From Odobenus rosmarus divergens (Eukaryota; Chordata; Mammalia; Carnivora; Odobenidae), in the NCBI RefSeq assembly GCF_000321225.1, contig NW_004450301.1, forward strand, positions 942,709-1,006,708: a stretch of DNA of 64,000 bases, read 5' to 3'. The first letter of the stretch is position 1, and every line of letters starts with the position of its first letter. This document shows positions 1-12,639 of the stretch, one piece after another. The position numbers and the translations under genes are program-made. The notes beneath the pieces are model-generated. The model had not been told where the DNA came from and made no database searches. It was given only the letters and a program-made list of their open reading frames with translations.

Positions 1-1784
1 CCTTTTAGATAGAACGCTCCTCCAGGGAACATACTTAGAATATAACTTGACTAACCAAAAACTAAGCCATGCACAATCTGTCGGAACTACAGCTATCGAG
101 TCAAGCAAAGCCCATGCTAACCAGGCTCACACGTCACAGGCTGGTGCTAATGTAGCTTTATGAACTGTGACTGTGTCCCCACCACCGCCGGACAAGCTAT
201 GGCCTCTGTTGGAAAGTGGCTTGGTAAGGAAAAGACTACTCGGCCACGTCAGAACTGGATTGTGTCTTATTTCTCTCTTCATGCATTTTTAAAAACCAGT
301 GAAGACAAATCTTTCACGACTACAGAGCTGAGTCATGTGAGTCCTGGCGACTTCTGGGCGTTTCCGAGAGAGATGGAGTCCCTCCCGTCTCCCTGTGTGC
401 GCCCCTGGTCTGCCCCACGTGGTCCCACACTGCAGCACAGAGATAGCGCTGAGAACGTGTGACCTGCCCTGCCCCGTAGGCTGTGCGTCGCTGCACGACT
501 GGCCCTCACCAGCGGGGAGCGGGTGGGGGTTGGAGCTGGGGGGACACAGGGCTGCTGGGCTGGGGGGCTCCTGTGGACGAAGCACCACGGACAGGGTCCA
601 GGGGAGACGCAGCTTGGCCAGCAGTGGCTCATGGCTCTGAAAGACAATGGGGGATGGTGCTGTTGAAAATCCAAGAGTGCCACACGAGGTGACAGAAATC
701 GCAGGCCAGAGCCATCTCTGCCGGATGAACACGTCGGCCAGCAAGTGTTCCTCAGACGTTGGCATCTGATGGGGAGACACCTGCTGCCGGGGGAAGCTGC
801 TTTGTCCTGGGCCAGGGGTCCTTGCCTGGGAGGGCAGGTGCTTTCTGAGAAACGTGGAGGGTAGAGGTGGAGGATATGAGACCCTGGTGCTGGCCGGGCT
901 TCGTGAGGACGTGACCCTGAGAAGGGGCTCGCTCTGAGTGACAGAAAGCACAGATCCCTGGGCACTTCTCCTGCATCGTGACGGGAAGACAGGACCCAGC
1001 CCCCGCAGGGGTCAGCGGTGGGACAGTGACCCTGAGCACCACCGAGCGACCGAGCGGCAGCATCCATTCCTCCGAAGGATAGAAGCCTGGCCTGAGCCGG
1101 CTCGTCCCCTCTCCTGCCCACTGACCCCTCCCAGCCTGGTCTGCAGCACAGCCAGGCCTGGCTGCCGGCTCCTGCCTAGCCCACGTGGGCAGCAGCTGTG
1201 CCCAGGGCATGAAGAAAACCCTGGACGAGGGCCTGGATGACGTTTTGGCAACAACAAGCCAACGTGACCCTGAATTTCTGGGTCCTTATGGTGCAGCCAG
1301 TAGCCTGCAGGTCTCGTGGTTGGTGGTTCCGGTTTGACCGACATTTGAAGGCAGTTCACGTCTTGTGGCTGAGCAGAGCGCAGCTGGTTTCTCACACAGC
1401 GTGACAGAGAAGGCCTGGAAAAGCCTAAGTGGGCCACTGATAGCCACGCGCTCCCACCGAGGGGCTGGCGTCGGGGTCAGGGGCCAGAGAGGTGGGGGGG
1501 GGCCGGGACGCAGAGCGGCTGCACGTTCCCTCAGGCCTTGGGGGCTAATTTTATCCTCAGGAATCTTGACGGTATTTCAGAGCACACATTCATACAAACA
1601 GCCCATTATCCAGAAAATGAACAGCCAGAGGCTGGCCCTTCAGGGCCCCCGGGACGGCAGGGCCCCTGCTAATCACGGTCCGCGAGTCGGACTGAGCCCT
1701 GTCCGCGTGTCTCCCATGCTCTCCTCCCCGCACGCCGTCCGCTGTTTGTCTTCCCACAGGCAGGGGCTCCGCTTGCCCCGCCCC
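1..1784. other. Intergenic GC-rich DNA, no gene recognised
   Basis: The first 350 bp are AT-richer and the rest GC-rich. Overlapping open frames on both strands show no recognisable domain, no splice-consistent extension and no codon bias. They look like chance frames. Confidence 0.6.
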
Positions 1785-1895
1785 GATTCTACAGATGGGG
1801 AAACTGAGGCACCGAGCGCTGGAGATGCCCCGAGGTCGCACAGCTAAGCGGCAGAGCAGGCAGCCGGGCCCCCCGGTGAGCTGTCAGTGTTAACA
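1785..1895 (+). repeat. MIR SINE
   Basis: ctacagatggggaaactgag gcacc, then gaggtcgcacagctaagcgg cagagc is the conserved MIR core. Ancient copy. Confidence 0.85.
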
Positions 1896-2224
1896 GCACC
1901 GCCCGCTCCGAGACCTGAAGTGACGGCAAGACTCTGTCCATAATGAGAGTGTGAATCCGGGCCAGGCTGCGGCGAACAGCACTCCCCAGGCCTCAAGGGC
2001 TTTGCTGCAGGCTCTTGCTTGTGCTCTCCACGGGCTCCCTCGGGCCCCAGATGTGGAGACCCCCCGGGGACGACCCCAGCTGCAGGTGTGCCCAGAAGGA
2101 CGTGTGGCTGCCGATCACACATCGTTGGCCAAAGCAAGTCAGGGGGGCACAGAAGAGGAAGTGTCCAGGGACAGCTGTTCTCTGCCGTTTGTGTGTCCAC
2201 CCCCACCTCATCCATGTCTACCCA

Positions 2225-2305
2225 TCCGCACATGCACCCCTCTGCACACACGTACGCACAGCCACAAACACTCATCCGCACACCCTCACACACAGGCACA
2301 CATGC
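2225..2305 (+). repeat. CA-rich low-complexity tract
   Basis: Interrupted (CA)n with acgcac and catgc variants. No gene. Confidence 0.7.
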
Positions 2306-2309
2306 TTCT

Positions 2310-5300
2310 TATTTCTTCACAGTTGCAGGTTAATGTCAGATTGAACCTCCACCCAACCGCAGCATGGCAGTCAGCACACCGATTCACAAAATGTGACGAG
2401 TAGCAGGCCTCTGGCAGCATCACTAAATAAATGAAAATAAACTAAGGAAGCTGGTAATTCACCTGGTAATTCACCTCGCTTAATTGACATCTTTTTTTCT
2501 TTTTGTGAAACAGCGAACACACCCCTCTCTTGGGAAAGCGTTCCTTTCTTGGGTTTAGAGTGATTACCTGTGAAGAATCACAGTGAAGGATTCCTAAAAT
2601 CCTGTGCGGTTCTCGATGTCTGTCCTACACGCGGAGAAGAAGATGCATTTCCCAACAGGCAACATGAAGGTGCAATTCAGGGCACTCACCATTGTTCTTT
2701 TACAATCGGTCTGCAAACAGCACTGATGCGCTCACAGGGGCTCAGTGAGAAGCACCCTGGAACAGAGGCCACGTGCCCAGGGGAGTGTTGACCGTGGTCC
2801 CAGCAGGCCTGGCCGTAGCTCCATCAGGAAGCAGGTGTGCCCGGCCGCACAGCAAACCCTGCGTGTGGGCATGTGCGGCTGGAATGGGGGCGGCCTACCC
2901 ATCATCAACAGGGAGCTAGGCTGCCGCTGCCCAGGGTCCTCACAGAACGGGGAGGAGTGGGCTCACGTGTGGCCCCAGACAACCCTGCACTCCAGCCCCA
3001 CGCCCAGGCTCAAGGTGTCCCTGGTGAGACCTCCTGAACTTAGGAAGCTCCTAGAAGCTTTTGCCTAACTACCGATTTTATCTTTTAGACACAAACTAAG
3101 GAATTGCTGGAACAGGAGAGGAAAGGCTTTGAGCATCTGCACAGACATACCATCGGGGGTCCGACAGGTACCGCAGTCTCATCATAAGGTCAAAATCCCC
3201 ACCCTGGGAGGGGCTCAAGCTTCACCAGCATCACACACAGCTTCACGCCTTCCCACTGTGTGGTGGTGAGGCCTCTGCTCTGAATGACCATCCCAAGCCC
3301 TAATCAAAGGAGCCTGCTTACCCGTTCGGGGAGTCACAGCTTCAGAAATTCTCCCCTGTGGTCTCCTGGTCTGTACGAATGAACCAGACCCTGTAGATGA
3401 CTCATCTGGTGTGGTCTCTGCAGTAGCTCACTGAGGAGCAGGCCCCCTGTGGCCAGAAACAAGGGCTCCTTTATCTTGGCTGCGGGATGTGTCCATGGGG
3501 TGTCCACGGCGCGTCCACAGCCCCTGCCGGGCTCTGCTGGTGTGGCCAGTGGCGACATCATTCCTACCCCTTGCTTCACACACCCAGGTGTGCAGACACC
3601 TTCCCAGAGCAGAGCAGGGGCCAACCAGGCAGCCGCTGAGCTGGACAACGTGGGGTCCAAGCTCTGTCTCTCCCACAGTCGATATGGAGAGTCCCCGGGG
3701 CCCTGGGAGGGAGTGTCCTCAGGGACAGAGCCTGGCGGGGCCAGCCTGGGGGAAGTCACTGTGTCCACAGGGCCCCCTGAGCAGGCGTGTGTGGCCAGCC
3801 TCCGACCGGCATGGGGATTTGGGTTCTGTAGAAGCCACCTGGTTTGCACGGCCCCGGACCTGTGTGTCGTCTGCCTCCTTGTTAACTGTCAGTGACCAGA
3901 CCCAGAGCCTCCCCCAACCCCTGGCCGTCTCCTCGTTCAGCCCGACCACAGCAGCGCCAGGGTGGAGATGCCTCCCTCACGGCGTGTCCAGGGGCTGTGG
4001 ACAGTGGAAAGCACCCGCCGCCGCTCCATCTTCCTCTGTGTGCTCCACGGAATAGACGGTAACGGATAGCTTCTTCATAAGCACGTGCACGGGGCTCACG
4101 GCGGCCACGCCAGAGGTCACAGACGTCAGGCTCTCCAGCTGCCATGTGTGCTGTGAGGAAGTGCCTCCATTACCCCGCATGCTTTTAGTGCACAGAACCT
4201 TATTTAGCAGTTGGAGAATTCAGGGCACAGATGCTGCGTGTCTGGAGTCCACGGGCACTGGGGACCCAGTGTGGGGCAGGTCAGACGGCTGGGTCACCGT
4301 GTGATCCTGATCTCTTGGGGCCTTGTGAGCAGGTGTCCCTGCAGAGGGTGCTCAGGGAGGGCTTCCTGTAGGAGGCGGTGTCGAGTTGGGGCTGGTGAGG
4401 GTGGTCAGTAGAATTGATGTAATCTGCACTGTTTTAAGTGAAAAATGAACTAGAACAGGACACACCACAGTGTGTCCCATGGGGCCCTGCCACCCACCCG
4501 GGCTGGCTCGCCCCAGTGCCCTCTGCTCTCCTCAGCTCGCTGTCTCAACCCGCCCCCATCGTCCAGGCCACAGAAAGGAGAAATTCGGGTCTTAGGCCAT
4601 AAGCCCTCTCCACCGGCTTGGGGACTTGGTCACGGGGAGGAGAGAGGCCCTGGCTTCCCAGTTGTTCTCATGTAAGAAGTCCCACCAGGGCCCACTGCAA
4701 GCTGCCAATGGAAAACCAGGTGCAAAATTCCTGAAAATTCAACAATGCACCTTTGCTACCTAGTACTGCCTGGTGTGAGCCACTGTGAGCCGGTGCAAAC
4801 AGACTCCAGCTTACCCCTGCTGCCAGGCCTCATGCATGCTCTACACAGCCCTGCCCTCTCTGCAACACCCCCAAACTGCCTCAGCCCTGCCCCTGGGATC
4901 TGATTCTGTTCCTGGGGGTCTGACTCTGCCCTGGGGGGTCTGGCTCTATTCCTGGGGTCTGGCTCCACCCCCTGGGCTAGTCCTTCAGTCTGGTCAGTCC
5001 TGAGGCCCTGAGAAGTTGAAGGGCTGGACCACCAGTCAGGCCATGACCCCCACCCTTTTGTTCATCAGAGGCTCTGTGGCACGAATTGGAGCCAGGCCTG
5101 CTCTGGGAGGGGGCACGGTAGCAGAGTCCAGCAGGGAGACCTCTGTCTGAGAAGGTGGGCATGGGGGGGTGTTTGTGGTGGCAGAAAGGCCTGAGCAAGC
5201 CCCCAGGACAGCATCACCAGAGGGTGGGCCAGCTAGCCCCTGGGAGCAGAGCCTACCTCTTCTGATCCTCTGCCTGACGTTTATGGGCTTCGGTAGCATT

Positions 5301-5930
5301 AAAACAACAACGGTTCTTACATAAACAGTGGAGAATTGGATGTAATTGGATAAAGATGCTTTTGGAAATGTGTTTATTCGACCGACGACACAGTCTGGGC
5401 AGTGTGCCGTCTGCTCCGTCTGCCTTGGGGACACATGTGTGGGAGTGGCCGGGTTGGCGAAACAAACCATCAAAAGCCAGGGGGCTTAGATAACACACAC
5501 TTGTCACCTCAGACGTGTGAAATCGAGGTGTCTGCAGACCAGAGGATGCCCCCATCCCTCCAGCTTCCACTGCCTTGGGTGGGCCTCTGCCTGGGCCCCA
5601 GCCACCTGCTTCTCCACTCCGTCTCAATCCCCCTCTGCCTCTCTCTTGGGGACACTCACCACTGGACTAGGCTCCCCTAATTCCTTAACTTAACTCAACC
5701 ACATCTTTACAGAACCTATGGCAAGCGAGGTCACATTCATGGGGACCGGGAGACACTATTTAACACACTACGATGTGCTTTAACTACATTCTGCTGGTAA
5801 TAAAACAAAGAAAACATCAAACTTGGCCTGACACCTCACGGTGAGACTCCAGGCTCCAGGCTCCAGAAGCTCCCTCTGGCCTCCTGCCCTGTCCACGAGT
5901 GAGGCAGGTCGACAGAACAGGTGCCCTCAT
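2310..5930. other. Intergenic DNA, no gene recognised
   Basis: It contains an AT-rich patch at 2405-2520 with a 13-bp tandem duplication (ctggtaattcac, twice). Otherwise GC-rich unique sequence apart from the short repeat at 4.9 kb. Confidence 0.6.
4892..4976 (+). repeat. Short tandem repeat, about 20-22-bp unit, four copies
   Basis: Units close to cctgggggtctgactctg with length variation. The minus strand gives a short periodic frame, which is not a gene. Confidence 0.8.
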
Positions 5931-5939
5931 GGCGCACAG

Positions 5940-6640
5940 GCCTGTTGGCAGGTCCCGACAGTGATGGAATGAAAATTGAAACTGATAACAGAAGGAAATC
6001 TGAGAAATTCAAAATGTCTGGAAATTGAACAGGACCCTCCTGATAACGTGGGTCAGGGAGGAAGACACGACATGACAAAGCCCACGAGACACCCCTAAAG
6101 CAGCGCTCAGGGAAGCACAAGTCTTAAAAAAGGGGAGACGACGCAAATCAGTAGTTCAATCTTCTGCCTTTAGAAGCTAGAGAAAGAAGAGCAAGCTCAC
6201 ACGAAGCAGGCAGAGAATTACAAAGACGAGAGCACAGAGAAACCACGTGGGGAGCAAGAGAGCAATGGGGACAATTAGCAAAGCCAGAAACAGGTTCTCC
6301 GAGAAGGTCAACGACGTTGGCAACCCTCTAGCTAAGAAGAGAGGACTCCAGTGACTGGCAGCCTTGCAGAAATGAAAAGGACGATGAGGAAACACGAAGA
6401 ACAGTTGCACATGAAAGTAACCCAGGTGAAGATGGGCATGTCCTGGGGAAGGCAACCCCTGAAACGGACTCGAAGGAAATAGGAGATCTGGATAAACTAC
6501 GGCATAAAGACATGGGATTAATAGTATGCAAACCTCCACAGACAGAAGCCCAGCCCAGGTGGCATCCCTGGGGAATTCTACCAAACAGTTAAAGAAGAAT
6601 TAATTCCAGAACAAATAGACACACCATTGTCCAACCGACG
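5940..6640 (+). repeat. Decayed L1 ORF2 fragment, first of two
   Basis: Sense L1 ORF2 text: gaaactgataacagaaggaa, then agaaagaagagcaagctcac, acaggttctccgagaaggtc and ggggaattctaccaaacagt with taaagaagaatt (reverse transcriptase region). Many CpG-type changes and frame breaks. Confidence 0.7.
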
Positions 6641-6699
6641 CTCACGGAATGCCCTGCAACGGCAGACGGCATGCTCTTTTCAAGAGCATGCGGGGTATC

Positions 6700-7290
6700 G
6701 CGGACAGAGCAGACTCTGGGCCAGGAGGACGTCTAAGTAAATCCAAGCTGTGCAGCGTGTTCTCTGACTGCAGTGGAATAAAACCAGAAATTAGTAACAG
6801 AAGGGGCTCTGGAAAACCTGCAAGTATTTGGACACCATATAACCTGGAGTCAAAGAAGAAATCAGAAAGGAAATTAAGAAGTATTTGGAACTGAATAAAA
6901 CATTTCAAAATTTGTGGGATGCCACTAAAGTAGTCCCTGGTGGAGCATGGATCACAGCAAATGCTTCTATTAGAAAGTAAAGAGTCTCAAATCAATGAGC
7001 TCAGCTTTCACTGCAAGAAACTTGAAAAAAAGGAGAAAATTAAACCCAGAGCAAGCAGAAGAAGGTAGATTGTAGAGATCAGAGCAGAAGTCAGTGAAAT
7101 AGAAAACAGGAAAACAATAAGAATATCAATAAAATTGATAAGCTCTTAGCTGGATTGATCAGGAAGGGGGGGCAGAAAATACCAATTCAGGAATGAGAAA
7201 ATTATTTAAAATAAAAGGAAATATTGGAAAATCGGTGTTGATTCAATAAAACTTTTGCTCTTTGAAAGACGCAGTAAGTGAACGAAAAGG
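6700..7290 (+). repeat. Decayed L1 ORF2 fragment, second, overlapping in L1 coordinates
   Basis: It restarts at an L1 position before the first fragment (gtgttctctgactgcagtgg, aataaaaccagaaattagta, then aatttgtgggatgccactaa and ataaaattgataagctctta). The two fragments therefore cover partly the same L1 region in tandem. Confidence 0.72.
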
Positions 7291-7379
7291 CGAGTAAGCG
7301 TGAGTGGTGTGTTTGCGACACATGTGTGTGGCCAGGGCTCACGGAACCGGAGCAGGCCCTTGGCAGTTTCTGACCGTGC

Positions 7380-7720
7380 ACGTGGACCTATGATCCCCTG
7401 ATCCACCTCCAGGTGCTCACCCACGAGAAATGAGAGCACGTCCCCCACAGACTTGAACAAGGTACTTAGAGCCGGCCTTTTCATCCTGGCCCAAACTTGA
7501 AATAAGCCCGCTGTCCGTGGGCGGGTGAACAGGCTGTGGTGCGTCCGTGTCCAGAGCAACAAGAGCAGGAGCTCCGGGTGCTCACTCCTGCACGGGACAG
7601 TCCCCGAGACCCGTTCCGGGCGCTCCACACACATCAAGTCCTACGCAGGCAAGACTCGGCTGCAGGTCAGAGGCAGCACCTTCCGCCCCGACGGCCCTGG
7701 GGCGTTCTCAGAACCGGGAC
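7380..7720 (+). repeat. L1 3' region fragment (decayed)
   Basis: Text such as cacccacgagaaatgagagc, gacttgaacaaggt and gtgggcgggtgaacaggctg corresponds to the L1 ORF2 3' region (nucleic-acid text of the 'ccaagagaaatgaaaac ... gtgaatggataaac' type), made GC-rich by divergence. Confidence 0.5.
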
Positions 7721-7729
7721 CTTGAATTG

Positions 7730-9570
7730 AGCTCCATGTGTGGCATCCCATAGGCTCCCAATGGGAAAGAGCGAAACTCCCAAAGCAAAGGAGACCACAT
7801 CTGGAAGTAAAGGTCTTCGAGGGCCACACCCGGAGGCCCTGGTGGCCCAACTTAGCGCTCAGCCATCTTTGTGAATAAAATCCTGTGGACGCATTTAGTC
7901 ATCAAGGAGGAAAGACCCCAGAGGCTGCAAGCAAGTCGCCCGTCTATGGTTGAGACCGTCTCACCCACTAGCCCTCAGCCTGGCGCTGGGACTGCCCCCA
8001 CCACTGCTCCTTCCAAGCCCCAGCCTGTGGCCACACGTCTGTCTGCAGGGACTGAGGCCATGGGGTCTGAAGATGCCACTGGACTTGTGCCCCAGACACC
8101 TGCAGACCGGGCTCCCTTTTCCCAGCCCCTCTGCTCACCCTCCAGCTGTGGCTGAGGCGGGGCTGGTCGCTGGGCACTGGGCACCTGAGGCCACCTCCTG
8201 CATGGAGAACCCACTGGTCCAGGAGGAAACAGGACCCTCGACATCAGAATGAGCGCCCTGGTACCGGAGCGAGGTGGGAGGGCCACTGCACCATCAGCCC
8301 CTCCTCTGAGCATCAGCTCTGGGGGACGGAGCAGGTGGCTGGCTCAGTGGGCCTGGTGGCCTGGATTGGATGAGCGGCCCCTTCTACCAGCACAGCTGGG
8401 CTCACAGGTGCATAGGACCTGCTCAGACCTGGAAGCTGAGGTTCTGAGACCCGGCGCCTGCCAAGCCTCGAACGGGCCAGTACTCATTCTGGGACACCAG
8501 GCACATGGAATGGGAGGCAAGCCTCTCCATGCAGCCCGAGTATGGGGTCATGCAGAGGATGCCCCTAGGATGCCCCAATTTAGCCTCCTCACCCCCCAAG
8601 GCCCTGCTTCCTGATCCCCTCTGTGCCCCAACCCTGACATGCCCCATCTGGGTGCAGGCCACCCTGTCTGCCCCACTGTTCAAGGCAAATTCTCAGTGAT
8701 GTGATGTCCTAAAGCCCTGCGCCAGCCAGGAGACACCTGGTGGCAGTCCATGCAGTCGGGATGCAGAGTGACTCCCAGGATGGGGACACCCAATGTCTCT
8801 TTAGTGGGGACTGAAGATCTGTGTGCCCCATGCCCTGGCTGTCTAACCCAGGCCTGGAGGCCCCTGCCCCCAGCCTGAGCTCACATCTGGCCAGTTTAGA
8901 GGTCAGACCCCAAAGCTGACCAGCTCACCCTGCAGCAGCCAGCATCAGAACAGAAGGCCTTTGGGAGCACGTGGGAGGCAGTGGACATGCAGATGCTGAC
9001 CAAGGCCGAGCAGTGCTCACTGAGCGAAGCCCAGTCTGGTATAGCCCGGATTAGCCCACAAGCTCCCTTCTGATGTCCTGGGCCAAAGGTGGCCTCTGCT
9101 GGGACTGTCAGACCGGCCTCGGCCAGCATCAGCCCTCCGTGCCACGTGAGCCCGGAGACGTCCCCATGACAGGGACCCCCCCTCCGCCCGTGTGAGCCCC
9201 GCCCAGAGCAAGAGCACCCAGCTTCTCTGAGAGGAAAGGTGCCGCTTGCTGACAGCTGGGAAGGTCAGGGACACCGACGTGGCCCTTGAACCGAGAGCGT
9301 CTGTGTAGAGATCTGAGACATCAGAGAAGCCCAGATACAGCCTACAGGAAAACTGTCTTCCTGGGGTTGGACTCCTTTGGTCCCTCGAGGAGGTAAAGAC
9401 AGAAGAAGCCCGCCAGCTGTGGAGGACACAGTGTGTGAGGCTACTTCTCTGCACTTGTTATAAACCAAGACCCCGTAGCCCAGCCCAGCTGGAAGCCGAA
9501 GTTGGGCGGCCAGCCGTCTCCGCGGGCATGCCTCCACCACGGTGACAATTCCCCGCCAAAGTGCTCTGGT
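7730..9570. other. Intergenic GC-rich DNA, no gene recognised
   Basis: Only chance frames were seen, and no repeat was recognised. Confidence 0.6.
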
Positions 9571-9850
9571 TTTATTTTTATACCCAAAAGACATTTTATT
9601 ATTTAGAGGGCCTCACCTAATTGTGTTCATCTCAGTGTAACGTTTGTTAAGATTTTTAATTTAAAAAACCACAGAAGTCATTTATTTTATAAATACAAAA
9701 CCACTCAAGCCCAAGATGTATTTAAATGGAGGCAGCTGCTTGCCTGATCTACCTTGAGATTCAGCAAAGAAAGTTTTCAAACGGTGTGAATCTTCACATC
9801 AAAGGACAGCCAACCGGCGGCTCAGCTGCGCTTTGCTAACGCTTATTCCA
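9570..9850. other. AT-rich island in GC-rich surroundings
   Basis: About 280 bp of low-CpG, AT-rich unique sequence (cacctaattgtgttcatctc, gatgtatttaaatggaggca) without repeat features. Such islands are often conserved non-coding elements, but this cannot be tested here. Confidence 0.4.
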
Positions 9851-9959
9851 AATATCAGATGATGGATGAGCGCGCCTCATACAGACCCCCAAGGGCACTC
9901 AATCCAGTAGGAGCCCCCCGAGAGCAGAGCGCGGAGCGTCCGCCCACATCGTCCATCCC

Positions 9960-10260
9960 GCGTCGTCACACGCCAGGAGCCAAAGACGAGTGTCCAAGCA
10001 GAACGTTGTGCGTGAACGCCCCCGCAGCATCGTTTGTGATGAGCAGAGGTAGGAATCAGCCAGCGACCACCGGCAGATGGTCCATGCGGGCATGGGAGCG
10101 CCGTGAACAGGAGCGAGGCGCGGCCACCCGATGCTCAGCGAGAGAATCCAGACCAAAGGCCATGTGTTGATCGATCCCACGGATGTGACATGTCCAGAAA
10201 AGGTGAGTCCACAGACAGAAAGCAGATTAGCGGCTGCAGGGGCTGGGGTGGGGGGCACGG
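9960..10260 (+). repeat. L1 3' region fragment (decayed)
   Basis: aagacgagtgtccaagcaga, gcagcatcgtttgtgatgag, then agacagaaagcagattagcg and gctgcaggggctgggg resemble the distal L1 region. GC-rich and much mutated. Confidence 0.5.
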
Positions 10261-10264
10261 CCGA

Positions 10265-12215
10265 CGCGCTGCCAAGGGCGGATGAAGGGCTGGAAGCAGG
10301 GGGTGATGGGGGCTGGGCCAACAACAGCCAGAGCGGGACGCAAACTTCAACATGCCATTCCTTCTTGGTCACAAAACCAGGACGGTGCTGACGGCGCTCG
10401 GTCAGCAGTCAGTCTTGCCGCCTCTCCCGCCCCTGGGCCCAGGCTGGGGAGCTCGTCCCACCTCTGGGTCAGCAGCAACAACGAGCTCAGTCTCCTACAC
10501 GAGAGAACAGACTGCTGCCCAAGCTGTGGGTCGGGGAAGAAGTCATCCCGGAAATTGTAACAGTAATGACGAGGCAGGGAGGGAAGCTCTGCACTGACGT
10601 CACTGGCTGAGGAGGGGAGTATGAGGCCAGAGTGCCCGGCTCTCACACCCACGTGTTCCCACCACAAGGACCCCCCAACCCAGATGGAAGGCACGCCCGC
10701 CCCCAAGGCACAGGGGCCTGGCTTGCTTCACCTGCGGGGACAGCTGCCCCTCCTCGCCCAGCCCCACCCCCCTCCGTGCAGGCACAGCAGGGACCCAGTG
10801 AACGTCCGGTAAACAGACCGTCCATCTCCAGGTCCCGTGGAGAGGACGCTACCAGCTGCTCTCTGTCCTGGACCAGAGCTCCGGCCCAGGGAGGGGCAGG
10901 GGGAGTGGCCGGGCGCCACTAGGACAGAGGCGGACTCTGACGCCGGAGCAGGGTGAGGACCCTGGCTGGACATCGGGGGGACAGAGACGCAGGATCTTTC
11001 TGTCAGAAGTACAGAAAAGGGGTGAAGACACCTGCTTCTCCCTCCAGTCTCCTGGCAACCAGATGCCATAAAATACCTCAGAACAGCAACGCTCTCTTGA
11101 GAATTAAGAAAGAATGTACCTTATTAGTCCACAGTGGTTTCAATTAGCCATGTTAACTTTCATAGTGGGGGCCTTAAAGCACATGGAGCATTATCCATGA
11201 AGCTGCATGGGGCGACGCGGGTACGTAAAGGCAGCATCACCAAGCGTGGAATGACAGACTCAGGCAGACAGACGGCCTACAGTCCCCGTGGCCCTGGGGA
11301 CATCCTCATCGCTGCAACCATGCTGTGTCGGGATGGCCGTGGGACGTTCAGGGCTGTCACCCCAGGCATTAACCTGTGGCCGCCTCTCGTGGGTGAATTC
11401 CAGCACAATCCGGCCCTCTGTGAAGAGAAGTGTGCGTGCACAGGCCGCCTGTGAGCAGGGTGCTCTGCCTGGTGGGCCTGGGACCATGGAAGGGAACCCC
11501 GCACACACACTCGAGGTCCCGTCTGCTCTTAGCACGCAGCTTGTCCAGCTGGCCATTGGATAGAGCGCTGCTGTCACCTCCCCTCCTGGCTCTGCCCCCT
11601 CATGCAAAGGTTCTTCCTCATCCTCCAGGGCTGCCCAGGCACCACTAGTGACCATCCCTTTGTGCTCGGGGGCCTCGGGCTCCACTCTGCCTATCTGGCC
11701 AGGCAGGGACCTGGGCCCAGCACTGGGGAAGCGTCAGCCAGGAATAAGTCCTCCTACTCTCCTTCCCAGGAATGGACAAGAAGGGACACATGGGAGGGGA
11801 ACCCAGAGGCTCAAGGCCATGGTCTGGACAGGCCTCAGTCCTGCTGCCCACTTCCCTTTTCAGCCGACACGTCCTGCCCTGTCCTGACAATGGTAAGGGG
11901 AATAGCACCCTGAGCCCAGAGAGTCAAGGTCCACAGGAACAGTACCATCAATGGTTGATGATGCTAAGGCCACATGTCATTGTCATGAGGCTCAGAGTCT
12001 GTCACTCACCAGGGCCTCAGAGCTACAGAATGAAAAGAGCCCAGAAGCTGACTCGCTGTGGGTTGCATTGGCTCTGGAGCAGAACTTCAGAGCCCACCTC
12101 TGGTTAGCCTTCAAAGAGATGACCACAGCATTACCAACCAGACATGGAGTGTGCCAAGGGCTAATAACACAGCAAGGCATGTGGGAGTTCTCAGGAAGTG
12201 TCTGCTGCCACCATC
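10265..12215. other. Intergenic DNA, no gene recognised
   Basis: GC-rich, with chance frames on both strands and no recognised repeat. Confidence 0.6.
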
Positions 12216-12217
12216 CC

Positions 12218-12630
12218 CACTGTCACCATGGCCCCCACCATTATGATCACCACCATCCTCACCACCACCATCACCATCATCACCATCACCACCATGATCT
12301 CTATAGCCATGATCACCACCTCACCATCATCACCACCACCATCATCACCACCATCACCACCATGATCTCTACCACCACGATCACCACCACCACCATGATC
12401 ACCACCACCACCATCATCATCAACACCATGATCTCTACCACCACGATCATCACCATCACTATCATCACAACATGATCTCTACCACCATCACCATGATCAC
12501 CACCACCATCACCATCATCACCACCATCGCCACTACCACCATCACCACCATCACCATCATCACCATCATGATCACTATCCTAACCACCACCATCATCACT
12601 ATCACCACCAAAACCACCATCATCAATCGT
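12218..12630 (+). repeat. (CAC/CAT)n microsatellite with higher-order repeats
   Basis: About 400 bp of mixed caccat and atcacc triplets, interspersed with a recurring longer motif (atgatctctaccaccacgat-like) at about 12293, 12362, 12430 and 12472. It encodes His-rich or Ile/Thr-rich frames on + and Val/Met-rich frames on -; these are consequences of the triplet repeat. Confidence 0.93.
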
Positions 12631-12639
12631 TGGCTTTCT

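Noticed and set aside
3085..3170. Exon-like segment with a ttttatcttttag acceptor and a gtaccg donor
   Set aside because: The splice-like borders are attractive, but the short frame is not recognised and no partner exons were found. It could be a lncRNA exon, but nothing here supports it.
11951..12475. His-rich protein ORF
   Set aside because: The His run is the CAC/CAT microsatellite read in frame.
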